Positions 10,816 to 21,160 of a stretch of DNA of 64,000 nucleotides are shown one piece after another (within the stretch, counting starts at the first letter, position 1; each line of letters begins with the position of its first letter). The notes under the pieces were generated by a model, which saw only the letters and a program-made list of their open reading frames with translations, did not search any database and was not told the DNA's origin. The stretch is from Anagrus nilaparvatae (Eukaryota; Arthropoda; Insecta; Hymenoptera; Mymaridae), in assembly GCA_022575985.1 (NCBI GenBank), contig JAKSXM010000007.1:35776501-35840500 (forward strand), in the 5' to 3' direction. Both the position numbers and the translations under genes were made by a program.

Positions 10816-11860
10816 ATGTTTTCGAGTAAAAGGCCTTTAAAGTTTGAAATAATTTTTTTGTTAAAAATAAAAATAAATATTAATTTCAAATTTTTTTTTT
10901 TTTACTATTACTAAGGAAAAATGTTTTTTATTAACACCTGTATATTTTTTTTTAAATTTATTTATTTATTTATAAAATAAACAGGTTTTTTGATTCTATT
11001 CAAGGAATAATCCTACAACTCCATTGGACTTGTAGTGTTTTTCCCTTATTAAAAGATTAAAAACACTAGGCGTGTCTGGCGCGACAGGCTGTCTACGACT
11101 TATGATAATATACTCTTTATTGTTTTAAAATACGTTTCTGTTTATCATTGTGTTTTTAGAAAAATTCATCCCTTTTTCTTATATTATGCTTTAATTTTAT
11201 TTAAATTTAAAAATAAAAAAAATATAAATTATTATTTATTTTTTTAAATGCTTAAATTTTTAAAAATTAAATTATAATGAAAAATTTAATTATATTTTTG
11301 GAAAATTAAAATAATTAGTTAACTATTTCCGAAAAAAATTCACATAAATATTTACACAATTTTTTACTTATACCTTTTTTAATTTGAAAAAATCTCATAA
11401 AAGTATCGCAAAATCAATATCAACCTGGCACTGATAAAAAATGTTATTTGAAAATTTTTAAGTTAATTATTTAACTCTATTATTAAATTTTAAATAACAA
11501 TTTTTTAAAACTCTTTAAAAAAAGTGAAGAAATTTTTTTAATTTTTTTATCTTTTTTTCGATAAATAAGTTTACATTTATTATCAGACTTAATTTTTTTT
11601 ACCTGAAAAATTATTATAGACTGATTTTTAAACTATTTTATCTATTATTTTAAGATTTTTCCCATAAAATTTATTCTATTTTAGTCTAGATAGATGTAAT
11701 ATTTTTTTCTCCATGTTTTCCAATTATGTGAGGATAAAAAATACACCTTATCTTTTACTATTTTCTTACCTGAAAAATGCTCTACAGAAAAATTTTTAGT
11801 TCTAATCATTTAGTGTAAACACAAAAAAAAAAATAAAAAAATAAAAAAATTAATTAAAAA
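10816..11860. other. Left internal non-coding part of the TIR element
   Basis: AT-rich sequence between the left TIR and the transposase-like gene. It contains a short motif, CTACAACTCCATTGGAC at about 11010, whose inverse (ACGGAGTTGTAGG) recurs near 14850. No ORF was recognised. Confidence 0.4.
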
Positions 11861-11874
11861 TTCCGTTGTTGAAT

Positions 11875-13994
11875 ATGGATTTAATTTTAACTTACGGTAG
11901 TGAGGACAACCTCTCTAGTTTACCAGAAAATAATAGTGCGTCAAATAAGAATAATAGCAATAATTCATTTAATAACGAACTACTCAATAGTAATCAAAAT
12001 CTTGATATTTCCGTTTTTTCACCGGATGTTGAAATAGTTCGAAATTTTTAAAATATCGGTGTTTAAGCTAAAGAGCCTACGGTTCTTAGTATTATTCAAG
12101 AAATGAATAATACTGACGGGAATCCTATAAATGTTAAAGAAAATCGAATTTCCCGAAAAATAAAAAAAAATAAAGGAGAAGCATACACAACTGATAAAGG
12201 AAAGGCAACACCAGCTCGTAAGACTATATTTTTAAGTGATTGCCAAAAAGGTTGTAAGACTTTAATATCTAGAGATGAGCAAGAAATTTTGAGTAAAAGT
12301 TATTGGGATTTGGGTGAGAGATCGAAAAGAATGAGTTTTTTTGACCCTTTAATTGAAATAGTAGATGTAAAACGTCGCCGCCCAAAAGCAAATGTTGCAT
12401 CTCATTATCATAAAAAATATACAGTCAAATATTTTGTCGTCGTTGAATCTCGTAAAAATTTAATTTGCAAAATGTGCTTTTTACGCGTATTTGCTGAGAC
12501 TAAAGATTTTGTTAATAATTTATGTAAAAAAAAATTTGAAAATAAAGGATTACCTTATGAATTTGATTTAAGAGGCAAAAGTATTCCACCAAACAAATTA
12601 CCCGAATATAAATTAGTTGAAGCTCTTCATCATATTAATAAATTTCCAGCTTTTGAATCGCACTATTCTAGAAGTCACACATCAAGAAAATATTTGTGTT
12701 CAGGGCTTACTATTATAATTATGTACTGTCTTTATATTAGTGAAACGGAAAAACCCATTGGTATAACTAAATACAAAGAGGTTTTTAAAAAGACAGGACT
12801 TAAATTTAAACCACCACAGCTTGATACATGTCATAAATGTGATGTTTATACTGCAATGATAAAATATTCAAAAAGTGATAATGAAAAAAAAAAAATTTTA
12901 GCTGAATTTAAGAAAAATAAAGATGAAGCTAGTGATGCATATGAAAAAAAAGCATTGATAAAAAAAAAGCTCGTGAAAGTGAAAAAAAAAACTTGAAAAC
13001 TTGATAGTATGTTCATTTGATTTACAACAATGCCTACTGACGCCAATGTTGCATTCAAATGTATCATTTTATAAACGTCCATTATGGACATACAATTTAA
13101 CAACGAATAATATGACGACTAAAAAAACTATGTGCTTCATGTGGCATGAGGGAGTCGGAAATAGAGGGCCATGCGAAATCGGTAGCTGCATAAGTCAATT
13201 TTTAAAAAACTTGCCAGCTACTATTGAACATGTGATAGCATATTCTGATTCATGTTCTGGTCAAAATAAAAATAATTATGTTTTATCAATATTTCTTACT
13301 GAGCTGCAAAATCATCCACATATAAAAACTATAGACCATAAGTTTTTAGTGCCTGGACATACTCACATGGAATGCGATTCTGAACATGCAGTAATTGAAA
13401 AAGCTAAAAAAAGAGATGGGTTTTCAGTACAACAACCCGAAGATTGGTATAATATCGTTAGGACAACAAGATTAAAAAAATCCATTTAAAAAATCCAAAA
13501 ATCCATTTAACTTATATTATATAGTTATTATCATGAATAAGGACAATATTTTTGATTATGAAAATTTATTTAAAGCCTCGTGTAATGGCCCATTTGTTTT
13601 AAGGTCAGTTAATGAAAAAAAACAAAATATAAATTGGTTCAAAATTCGTTGGATAAGATATGAAAATGATAAGCATGCCAAGTTTTCTTACAAATATAGT
13701 TTAGAAGAAGAAGACCCATTTGAAACTGCTGATTTTGTGCGAAAAGGGTATGAATCTAGCAATTTTAAAGAATCGTTAAATTTAAAATATGATAAACCAA
13801 AAGCAATTAACAAAGAAAAAAAGAAAGATTTGATTGAGATGCTGCCTTTGCTTAATCCAGAAGTTTATAATTTTTATCAAGACCTAATAAGTGATGAAAA
13901 TGTTTTGTGCATAGATCCCGATGTGGAATTCTTATCATTATCAGCGGGTAAAGAATTGCCAAAAACTAAAAATAAACGCAAGGCGGATAATTGA
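11875..13994 (+). pseudogene. DUF7869-type (transposase-like) protein gene, frameshifted
   Basis: Collinear fragments of one protein. The N-terminus (11875-12051) begins MDLILTYGSED. A 12103-12996 block includes HINKFPAFESHYSRSHTSRK and a CHKC pair. A 13001-13489 block includes LWTYNL, MWHEG, NRGPCEIGSC, YSDSCSGQNKNNY and GHTHMECDSEHAVIEKAKK. A C-terminal block (13533-13994) has IRWIRYEN and a Lys-rich tail. I recognise this layout as a widespread insect/cnidarian family, from memory Pfam DUF7869. Its invariant Asp/Glu/His residues suggest an RNase-H-like nuclease core; that role is an inference. Breaks are a stop and frame change near 12051-12103, a frame change in an A-rich tract at about 12990-13000, and a short duplication (AAAATCCATTT repeated) with a stop at about 13480-13510. 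Some homopolymer breaks could be assembly errors. TIRs surround it. Confidence 0.75.
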
Positions 13995-14167
13995 GATCAA
14001 AGTGATAATGTAAAAAAAAGTAAAAAAAATAAAAATAGTGTTTCTGAAAATAATAATAAAAAAAAAAGTAAAAAAAATAATAAAAGTGTTAAAAATAAAT
14101 AAAAATTTAAAATATAAATTCTCATAAGTAGTATTCGATGTATCACCCATATTTAGTTGAATATTAT

Positions 14168-14550
14168 AAAGATTTTGTATAATTAATTGACCAGTACTGG
14201 GTTGAAATAAATTTATTTAACTAATCTTTTAAAAAATGATGTTTTTTTATTATTAAGTTATACGTTTCGCCTGTTAATAGCTTTAAACAATAATAAAAAA
14301 TGTACAACTTTTTTCTGATAAATATGTTATATATTATAGGTAAATATTTCATATATATATTTTTGTATTAATAATTTTTTTAATCTTTTTTATACATGTA
14401 AACATATATTTTTTACAGTTATTGATAAGGCCTGTAATTAAAACAGGCGAAACGTATAACTTAATAATAAAAAAACATCATTTTTTAAAAGATTAGTTAA
14501 ATAAATTTATTTCAACCCAGTACTGGTCAATTAATTATACAAAATCTTTA
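14168..14550. repeat. Near-perfect 107-bp inverted repeat with 170-bp loop
   Basis: The left arm 14168-14276 runs AAAGATTTTGTATAATTAAT...TACGTTTCGCCTGTT and returns nearly base for base at 14444-14550. The loop is AT-rich without an ORF. Its near-perfect match makes it the youngest-looking small palindrome in the window. It lies inside the 10.7-16.0 kb TIR element, downstream of the gene, so it is either a MITE insertion or part of that element. Confidence 0.88.
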
Positions 14551-15039
14551 AAATATAAAAATTAACTACAATTATTAGTTCATAAATATTAAATAATGTA
14601 TTTTATATTAAAATATTTATATAAATGTTATTATAAATATGTAGTATAAGATTTAAAAAAAGTATGCAAAGAAAAAATATGTAAAAAATAAAATTTACCT
14701 TTTAAATAAAAGTATTTAATAATTTAAAAATAAGAATAAAAAAAATTCTCTAAAATTCCCAATTACTCTATCTTTCTCTATTATAGTACTTATACTATAT
14801 TCCTTTCACTTTCTCAAAGCATATCTTAGTATAGTTTACACTATAGACTACGGAGTTGTAGGTTTTTACCTTGAGTAATGGAATTGTCGGGTTTTACTTT
14901 GAAAAAGATTAATTTAGCTTTTTTTAAAACTTAATTTTTTTACCGAAATTTTTGATTTAGAATAAAAAAAGTTATTTTTTATGAAAGATATACTAATAAG
15001 GAATGCAAAAATAAAAAAATATTAATTTTTCAAATTTTG
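14551..15039. other. Right internal non-coding part of the TIR element
   Basis: AT-rich; no ORF found. It contains the inverse of a short left-side motif near 14850 (ACGGAGTTGTAGG), consistent with sub-terminal inverted repeats. Confidence 0.4.
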
Positions 15040-15074
15040 TCGGTTACCGGCTTTTTCTCCGTCGCCACAGAATT

Positions 15075-15884
15075 ATTTACTATTTGGGTCTACCTTATCC
15101 ACGTTATGATAGGCTGCCGCTTTGTGCTGGCCAGAGTTTGCAAAAAAGTTTATTGTTTTTTATAAAATACCCGCTCGGGGAAGTTACTCTAGTATTACGC
15201 GTATTTCAATTTCATTTCAATCGTGGCTTCACTTTTGGCTAATTTATTATTTTATGAAAATTTTTCAATTAAAACCAAAAACATATCTTTAATCGTCAGT
15301 ATCTCCTTTATCTAATTATAGAATTTCAAATCATTATAAAAAGTAGTTTTTGAGAAAATTGATTTTTTCTTTTCGATTTTTTATGATGTGAAGTAAATTA
15401 ATTTACTCAAAAACTATTTTTTAAAATGACTTGAAATTCGATATTTAGATAAAGGAGATATTGACGATTAAGGATATGTTTTTGGTTTTACTTGAAAATT
15501 TTTCATAAAATAATAAATAAGGCAAAAGTGAAGCCACGATTGAAATACGCGTAATACAAGAGTAACTTCCCCGATCGGGTATGGGAGATATTGTGCAAAT
15601 TGACAATTATTTGTCAAGTTCATCGAGTGATGAAGGTTCTGATGATGAAGAACGAGCATTATATGTTTTTGTGAATGTTATTCCAAATAACAATAATCAT
15701 TATAATGATTATAATAATCTTATTATAATGATTAATAATATAATCTTATTATAATGATTATTATTATTTAGAAATAAAATAATATCTGCCATATTTTATA
15801 AAAAACAATAAACTTTTTTGAAAACTCTGGCCAGCACAAAGCGGCAGCCTTTAATAGCGTGGATAAGATAGACACCCAGTGGTA
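15075..15884. mobile_element. Palindromic MITE-like insertion splitting the right TIR
   Basis: Removing it rejoins CGCCACAG (15066-15073) with CCGAATGCC (15886 on) exactly as the left TIR reads in reverse. Its own ends pair: TTTGGGTCTACCTTATCCACG on the left against CGTGGATAAGATAGACACCCA on the right. Internal arms continue through GGCTGCCGCTTTGTGCTGGC, and an inner palindrome spans about 15168-15580 (ACTCTAGTATTACGCG paired with CGCGTAATACAAGAGT). The right arm carries an extra 15581-15792 segment absent from the left. Confidence 0.8.
15581..15754 (+). CDS. Short acidic ORF, possible transposase N-terminal scrap
   Basis: ATG at 15581 opens a 57-codon ORF, MGDIVQIDNYLSSSSSDEGS followed by DDEERAL. 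The acidic Ser/Asp/Glu start resembles N-termini of several insect transposase families, but nothing downstream supports one. It lies in the segment unique to the right arm of the nested palindrome, so it may be all that remains of an internal gene. It may also be chance. Confidence 0.2.
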   Translation: MGDIVQIDNYLSSSSSDEGSDDEERALYVFVNVIPNNNNHYNDYNNLIIMINNIILL

Positions 15885-15977
15885 AACATATGATCCGAAT
15901 GCCTCGAGTTTTTTAATGCTGCGTCTCTCTCTAATCACGTATACCAACATTTTATATTTTTAATTTTTATTTATGAA

Positions 15978-16335
15978 GATTTCCAAAGAATAGACAAAAT
16001 AACTTTTCTAAAGAGTCGCGAATAGTATGCTCAAGTAACAATCACCACCCCTTTTTTTAAAGTCAGCACTTGTATAAATTATATTCAAATTTAAGCACCG
16101 GTAAAGAAAACTTTAAAATTTTAACTTGATATCGATTATTAAATTATTAAATTATTTAATAATAAATTACTTAATTATAATAAATTTAATATTAAATTAT
16201 TTAATTGTCTATTGTCTTTTCTTAAATATTTTACAGAATAATATATAGTATAATACTTTAAAATTGTTACCAAAAAATATATTCTTATAAACTTTATTCA
16301 CACAATTAAAGAAAATAAATAATAATTACTTACTA
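15978..16335. other. AT-rich spacer
   Basis: Short A/T palindromic runs around 16130-16210 only; no gene or known element recognised. Confidence 0.4.
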
Positions 16336-16389
16336 CCTAACCAAGAGCCGTGCGCATGATACCAAAGCAGGACATACAAAGATACCTAT

Positions 16390-16420
<31 letters not shown>

Positions 16421-16806
16421 TGTATCTATTTATCTATTTTTGACGACTAGAAGGAAGTGACAACATACAGGAGGGCCTAATATTTATTTTATTTTAATTT
16501 TATTTTTATAACTTTAAGATTAATTGTTTCAGCTTTTAGGCCAATTTTATTTTGGGACAGAAATATTGAAGTCTCTAAAGTGGAAGAAGAAATGAAAGGT
16601 TCCTCATTAAATGAAGATACATGGCCTTCAGTCAACCCGAAGTAATGTGATAAACGGTTCGGGCTGACTTTCATAAGGTATGAAGGCAGTGGAGTTTTAG
16701 TGGGTATGGCACGGTATTTCCGAGTCCCACATAACCGAACATTACGGGCTGTCGGTATGCGTAATGCATTTAATTTTATTTCTTCACTTCCTACGAAAAA
16801 AAAAAA
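16336..16806 (+). mobile_element. 5'-truncated R1-A-related 3' end
   Basis: Starts at the block around the ORF2 stop (CCTAACCAAGAGCCGTG against CCTAACTAGGAGCCGCG in R1-A). It has a TTTA microsatellite at about 16386-16422, then the conserved terminal block (GAAGATACATGGCCTTCAGT, ATGTGATAAACGGTTC) and an A run at about 16797-16806. It differs clearly from R1-A in the middle, so it belongs to a sister subfamily. Its tail abuts the half foldback core at 16807. Confidence 0.85.
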
Positions 16807-17130
16807 TGAAATGAGACAAGTAAAAAATTTTTGGAAACTTGAAGCTTGTACAAATTTTTTCACAGACCTATAAAACCCATTTCTATAAGAAATTACAAAT
16901 TTGGCAGCAATTTAAAAATTGGTCATTTTTAGCCAAAAATGACCGTTTGGTTAATTCGCTATAGTAATGAGAGAATTACTGATAGTAAATTTCGATTTAC
17001 GGCGATATGATACTTAAACCAAAAAAATGAGACCAACCAGAAAAGTTTTGGTTATTTTGCGAGGTTTTGGCGTTTCATTAAAAATTACCAAAAAATCCTA
17101 TTTTATAACATTGAGTCCTGCCCATAAGGC
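16807..17130. repeat. Half copy of the shared foldback core
   Basis: Contains AATTTAAAAATTGGTCATTT (about 16909), GGTTAATTCGCTATAG, GAGAGAATTACTGAT, ATGAGACCAACCAGAAAAG and CCTATTTTATAACATTGAG in the order seen in one arm of FB3, FB7, FB8 and FB9. No matching second arm was found within about 1 kb, and an R1 tail sits at its left edge. It is therefore a half foldback, truncated or interrupted by the R1 insertion. Confidence 0.75.
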
Positions 17131-17805
17131 CCATTGGAAGGCACGGATGGTAGTCTGCATGTTTTTTTAACATAACAAACTCATCCATAACCATTTGGTG
17201 TAGTTTGGTGTTCCAAATGTATTGAACTCCCCTTGTGAGTATACTCGAATAACGATCTTTTACTTCTACGAACGATCGTTATTTTTTATCTGAGGCACCC
17301 TGGAGGCACTAGGTATACCGATATATATACCGACTTACGCGCGCATAAGCAACAAAAAAAAAGTTTTTTTTAAAACTATTTTGTTGAAATTTAAAGTTTA
17401 AGAAATAATTATATTTTTTCATTTAGGCAGTGATTTTAAAATTTTGAACTATAATTAGACAAGTAATCTTTGTTAAAATTTTTGCTTGGATATGAAAATT
17501 GAGTACTAGATAAAGTATAATTTTATATAGAGAAATAAACACTTCTTGCTTGAAATAATGTAACTATATTTTTTTCCATTGTAACTTTGTAACAACAACA
17601 CCTGGTGCATAACCTCGTGTTATTATTTTGAAAATAAAAAATATATTAAGAATAAGTAAGTACGTTTTTATTGTTTATATATTTCTGTTCGTAATTTTCG
17701 TTTAATGTAATGTACAAAACAAAATAATAGTGATAAACAAAATAAAAATCTGAGCATATCATATTCAAAGTGACTAATAAAATTACTATTTAAGAAAATA
17801 AAACG
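17131..17805. other. AT-rich spacer
   Basis: One small hairpin around 17255-17280 (AACGATC and GATCGTT). No ORF or known element recognised. Confidence 0.4.
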
Positions 17806-18468
17806 CTAGGTTTTTAAAGGACGTGATTCTATAACATGTTTAGCGGTTTCTGGTGCTTCATCACATAACCAACACAACTTTTCATCGTCTTTCAACCAAG
17901 CTTTGCTATAATTATATTCACCTCCTGTTCTATATCTGGCTAATAATTGAATTTCTAAGTTTGTTTTTAGGTAATCAGGCTCCTCATCTTTTTCCCAATC
18001 TTCTAGCATTATTTTACTGATTTCTTTTCCATAACTTAAGTTTTTAATTTTTTCAATGTCTGAAATCTTTGTTATCATTTTTCCTTTTTCCAGAATTTTT
18101 TCACTAATAATTGCACCTTCTCTTTTCCATTGATTAATTAATTTATTGTCTATTTCTAACTCTTCTAAAGCTTTAAACTTTTGAGTGGCGTATTTATTAC
18201 TTTCATTTATACCATATTTTCTTTTCATAACTTCTAGCCTTAAATCTCCACTGCATAAACTTTTTAATTTTTCTTCACACTTAGTTTCTCTTCTCATTAT
18301 ACTATCAGGAATGTTTTTTTGTAACTTCAATATCCATTTAATATATTTTTTTTGTAGAATTTCTATTGTTTCATAATTTGACCACCCCCAAATTTCAATT
18401 CCATAAAATGTAATACTTCTAATTACCACTTTAAATAATGACATTCTCTCCTTCCAGTTTTCTTTCAT
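17806..18468 (-). pseudogene. Non-LTR retrotransposon ORF2, C-terminal fragment
   Basis: About 220 residues from the ATG at 18468, with the post-RT region typical of non-LTR elements: FYGIEIWGW, then QKKYIKWILKL, and near the end CWLCDEAPETAKHVIE, the C-terminal Cys/His knuckle whose last Cys is lost. The catalytic RT domain is absent, so this is a 5'-truncated or decayed copy. The style (YGIEIWGW...IQKKY..W.L) resembles elements I know from hymenopteran annotations, but the clade is not assigned. It is much more AT-rich than R1-A and R1-B. Confidence 0.75.
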
Positions 18469-18472
18469 CAAG

Positions 18473-18682
18473 GTAAATAAATAAATATTTTTTGAATAAT
18501 TTATATCGACTAGTACTAGTAAAATTTTTTTTTATCAAAGGCAAATATATTGCAGTGGATAAAGATATTTATTACTCAAAACAGTTATTCGAAGGACTCA
18601 GGATACAAGGTAAATAAATAAACATTTTTTAAATAATTTATATTGGCTAGTACTAGTAAATTTTTTTTTTATCAAAAGTGCA
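18473..18682 (+). repeat. 75-bp direct repeat flanking an exon-like 55-bp segment
   Basis: CAAGGTAAATAAATAAA...GGCTAGTACTAGTAAA occurs at 18469-18545 and, slightly diverged, at 18601-18682. Between them a TTGCAG acceptor-like end is followed by about 60 nt open in one frame (DKDIYYSKQLFEGLRIQ), ending at ACAAG/GTAAAT. It could be a duplicated exon-intron unit of a larger gene. No flanking exon was found, so the coding reading is weak. Confidence 0.35.
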
Positions 18683-18689
18683 AAATTTT

Positions 18690-19047
18690 ATTGACATTTG
18701 TATAAAAAATGATAATGAGTCGCAAGTTATTAAAAAAGTACATAATTAAATTCTTGTATTAGGTGCATACATGTATACACTTTATATAAATGCATTTTAT
18801 ACTTTTTAGCAATTCTTTAAATTGATTATAAACTGTTACGAAACAGCACTTGATGTATTTATCTTTTTGTACTATAACGATTATATAATATTTTAATTCC
18901 AACTAAAGAAACTATTGCCTCAAAAGGATAATTTTGAGTTAAGAACTTTGCAGCAATATTATTTTCTATTTCAGACAAATAGAATTCCTCTTGTGTTAAA
19001 AACCTGGGTTATCTGTTTTGTAGCAATTATTAATAGTATATTAGAGC
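18690..19047. other. AT-rich spacer
   Basis: No ORF, exon or repeat partner recognised. Confidence 0.4.
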
Positions 19048-20188
19048 AATTATTTTAAAAGTGTTACTAATTTGAGCCTGGAATCGTAATTTTTTTTTTT
19101 GAGGGCACATCGATATGACCCATATTTTCAGGTAGTTTGAACCTTCAGAAAACCAAAAAAATCGTTAACAAGAAATCGGCGATATGTGCCAAATAGATTT
19201 TTACACTTTTATGTCAAAAACCGTGTTTTTTGTATCTGAGCTACGCCAAATTTTTAAAATAACTTTTTAGGTAAATAAAATTTAAAAATACAGATAAGAA
19301 AATCTGATTGCCAGGGAAAAACCACTCCAAAAGAAATAAAAACTTATCTTTTTACGATGAAATTTAGCCAAGTTATTGTCAATTTAAGATTTTGCTCCAA
19401 TTCGTCTTAAAAAAGATTGAAATTTTATTGAAAAAAGCCTGTTTATGAACTTTAAAAATGCATTACTTGCTTGATTTTCATCGTAAAATAATAATTTTTT
19501 TTTTTAAATCAATTAATTTTTCCCTGGAAATTTATTTTTTAAAGAAAAAAATGATTTTTATTGACCAAATTTTAATTTTTAGGTCAAAAACTGTGTTAAG
19601 TAAATTTTGCTGCTTACAGTTTTCAAAGGCTTTTAACCTAAAAATTGAAATTTGGTCAATAAAAATGATTTTTTTTCTTAAAAAAATGAATTTGTAGGGA
19701 AAAATGAATCAATTAAAAAAAAAAAATTATTATTTTACGATAAATAAATAATACGATAAATCAAACGAGTAATGCATGTTTAAAGTTCAGAAACAGGCTT
19801 TTTTCAATAAAATTTTAATCGTTTGTAAGATGAATTTGAACAAAATCTTAAATTGACGATAACTTGGCTAAATTTCATCGTAAAAAGATAAGTTTTTTTT
19901 CTTCTGGAGTGGTTTTTCCCTGGCAATCAGATTTTTTTATCTATTTTTTTAAATTTTATTTACTTAAAAAGTTATTTTAAACATTTTTTGTAGCTCAGAT
20001 ACGAAAAACACGGTTTTTGACACAAAAGTGAAAAAATCATTTTGGCACGTATCGCCGATTTCTTGTTCACGATTTTTTTCGATTTCCTAAAGGTTCAAAC
20101 TAACTGAAAGCGCGGTTCATATCAATGTGCCCTCAAAAAAAAAATTATGATTTCAGGCTCAAATTAAGTAGCACTCTTAAAATAATTC
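19048..20188. repeat. Foldback element FB2, about 1.14 kb
   Basis: The arms pair from AATTATTTTAAAAGTG (left) to the inverse near 20175. They continue through TTTGAGCCTGGAATCGTAAT, TGAGGGCACAT, AAGAAATCGGCGAT (about 19175 and 20055), AAAAACCGTGTTTTT and TTTTTCCCTGG. The centre is near 19600, where GGTCAAAAACTG and an inverse partner nearly meet, so the loop is very short. No coding capacity. The sequence is not shared with the common foldback core. Confidence 0.9.
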
Positions 20189-21160
20189 TCATTACGACCC
20201 ATGGCCAGAAAAATAAAGAATGGCCCAAATCGCACGTAAATTACCTTCCGAGGCGAAGCCGAGATAAATAGCGATTTGGTGCATTTGTTTTTATGGCCCA
20301 GGGTCGTATACGATTTTTCTGCATCAGTGGCGAGAAAACACGTCTTTGCCGGACGCGCAGTGGCCGGGAAATACGTGCTTTCTGGCCGCTGACCAGAAAA
20401 TAAATTTTTTTGCCCTCCCGGGCGTAAACACTACGCCTAGGTAGGCAAAAAATATTTTAAGTACCATGGGCAGAATACTTTAGACTCTAGCGTGAACACA
20501 TATCACTCGTGCCCAGCTTCGCCGACCACTCGTGCTAGTGCTCACGCTAGTGCCAAAACTTTGAAGCCCTTGATACTTAATATACTATGTTTAAAGATAA
20601 TCTATATTTATTTTAAAAAAAAGAAATCTTCATTTATATTTATGTGTATAAATAAATACATTTTAATTAAAATAAATAGACAAATTCGTTAATTTCAGGC
20701 TGTTTACTTTTTTTTCAAATACTTTAGCGGTCACAAAATTTAGACGGTATATGGCTGGTCTCAGATAAGAGACACCGGTTTTGACTATTATACGAATATA
20801 ATCATTAATAATTAAAAATATAAAATAGGTACATAACAAAATAAAATTTGGTAAATTTCAAATTTCTATTGGTCTCACTGACAAATTTGAAATTTAACAA
20901 AATTAGCGGCCAAAATAAAATAAAATTAAGAATTTTGCATAAGGCTAGACAATATTGTCTTGTACAGTTGAACGATACGTATCATGTGTTATTTGTCGTG
21001 TCTTAATTTAACGTTTTGTAATAAATAAATAAATAGATGTGTTAATTAACTGATGAGTAAATAGATGTGTTTTAATAAACTTTATTATTAATAAATAAAA
21101 TAAGTGTATTTTATTTAATTAACATAAAACCACGCTCTGCAACCTTTAATATCCTATCAT
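20189..21160. other. Intergenic stretch with a GC-richer block at about 20215-20560
   Basis: The 20215-20560 block is clearly richer in GC than its surroundings and contains repeated GGCCAGAAAA and GACCAGAAAATAAA motifs plus CCTCCCGGGCG. It may be a small unrecognised element. The rest is AT-rich, with no exon seen. Confidence 0.4.

Larger units (their letters stand above)
10692..15977 (+). mobile_element. 5.3-kb TIR element carrying a broken transposase-like gene
   Basis: A left inverted repeat at about 10692-10812 (AAATCTTCATAAATAAAA, then TTAGAGAGAGACGCAGCATT, then AAAAAGCCGGTAACCG) is matched on the right in two pieces. The outer part is 15885-15977 and the inner part 15040-15073. The gap between them is a separate palindromic insertion (15075-15884). 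Inside is a plus-strand transposase-like relic (11875-13994). This is the layout of an autonomous cut-and-paste element that later decayed. Exact termini and target duplication are not clear. The association of gene and TIRs is inferred from position. Confidence 0.65.

Noticed and set aside
11866..11874. Upstream TTG start for the transposase-like N-terminus
   Set aside because: The ATG at 11875 is in the same frame and gives a normal start, so the TTG is not needed.
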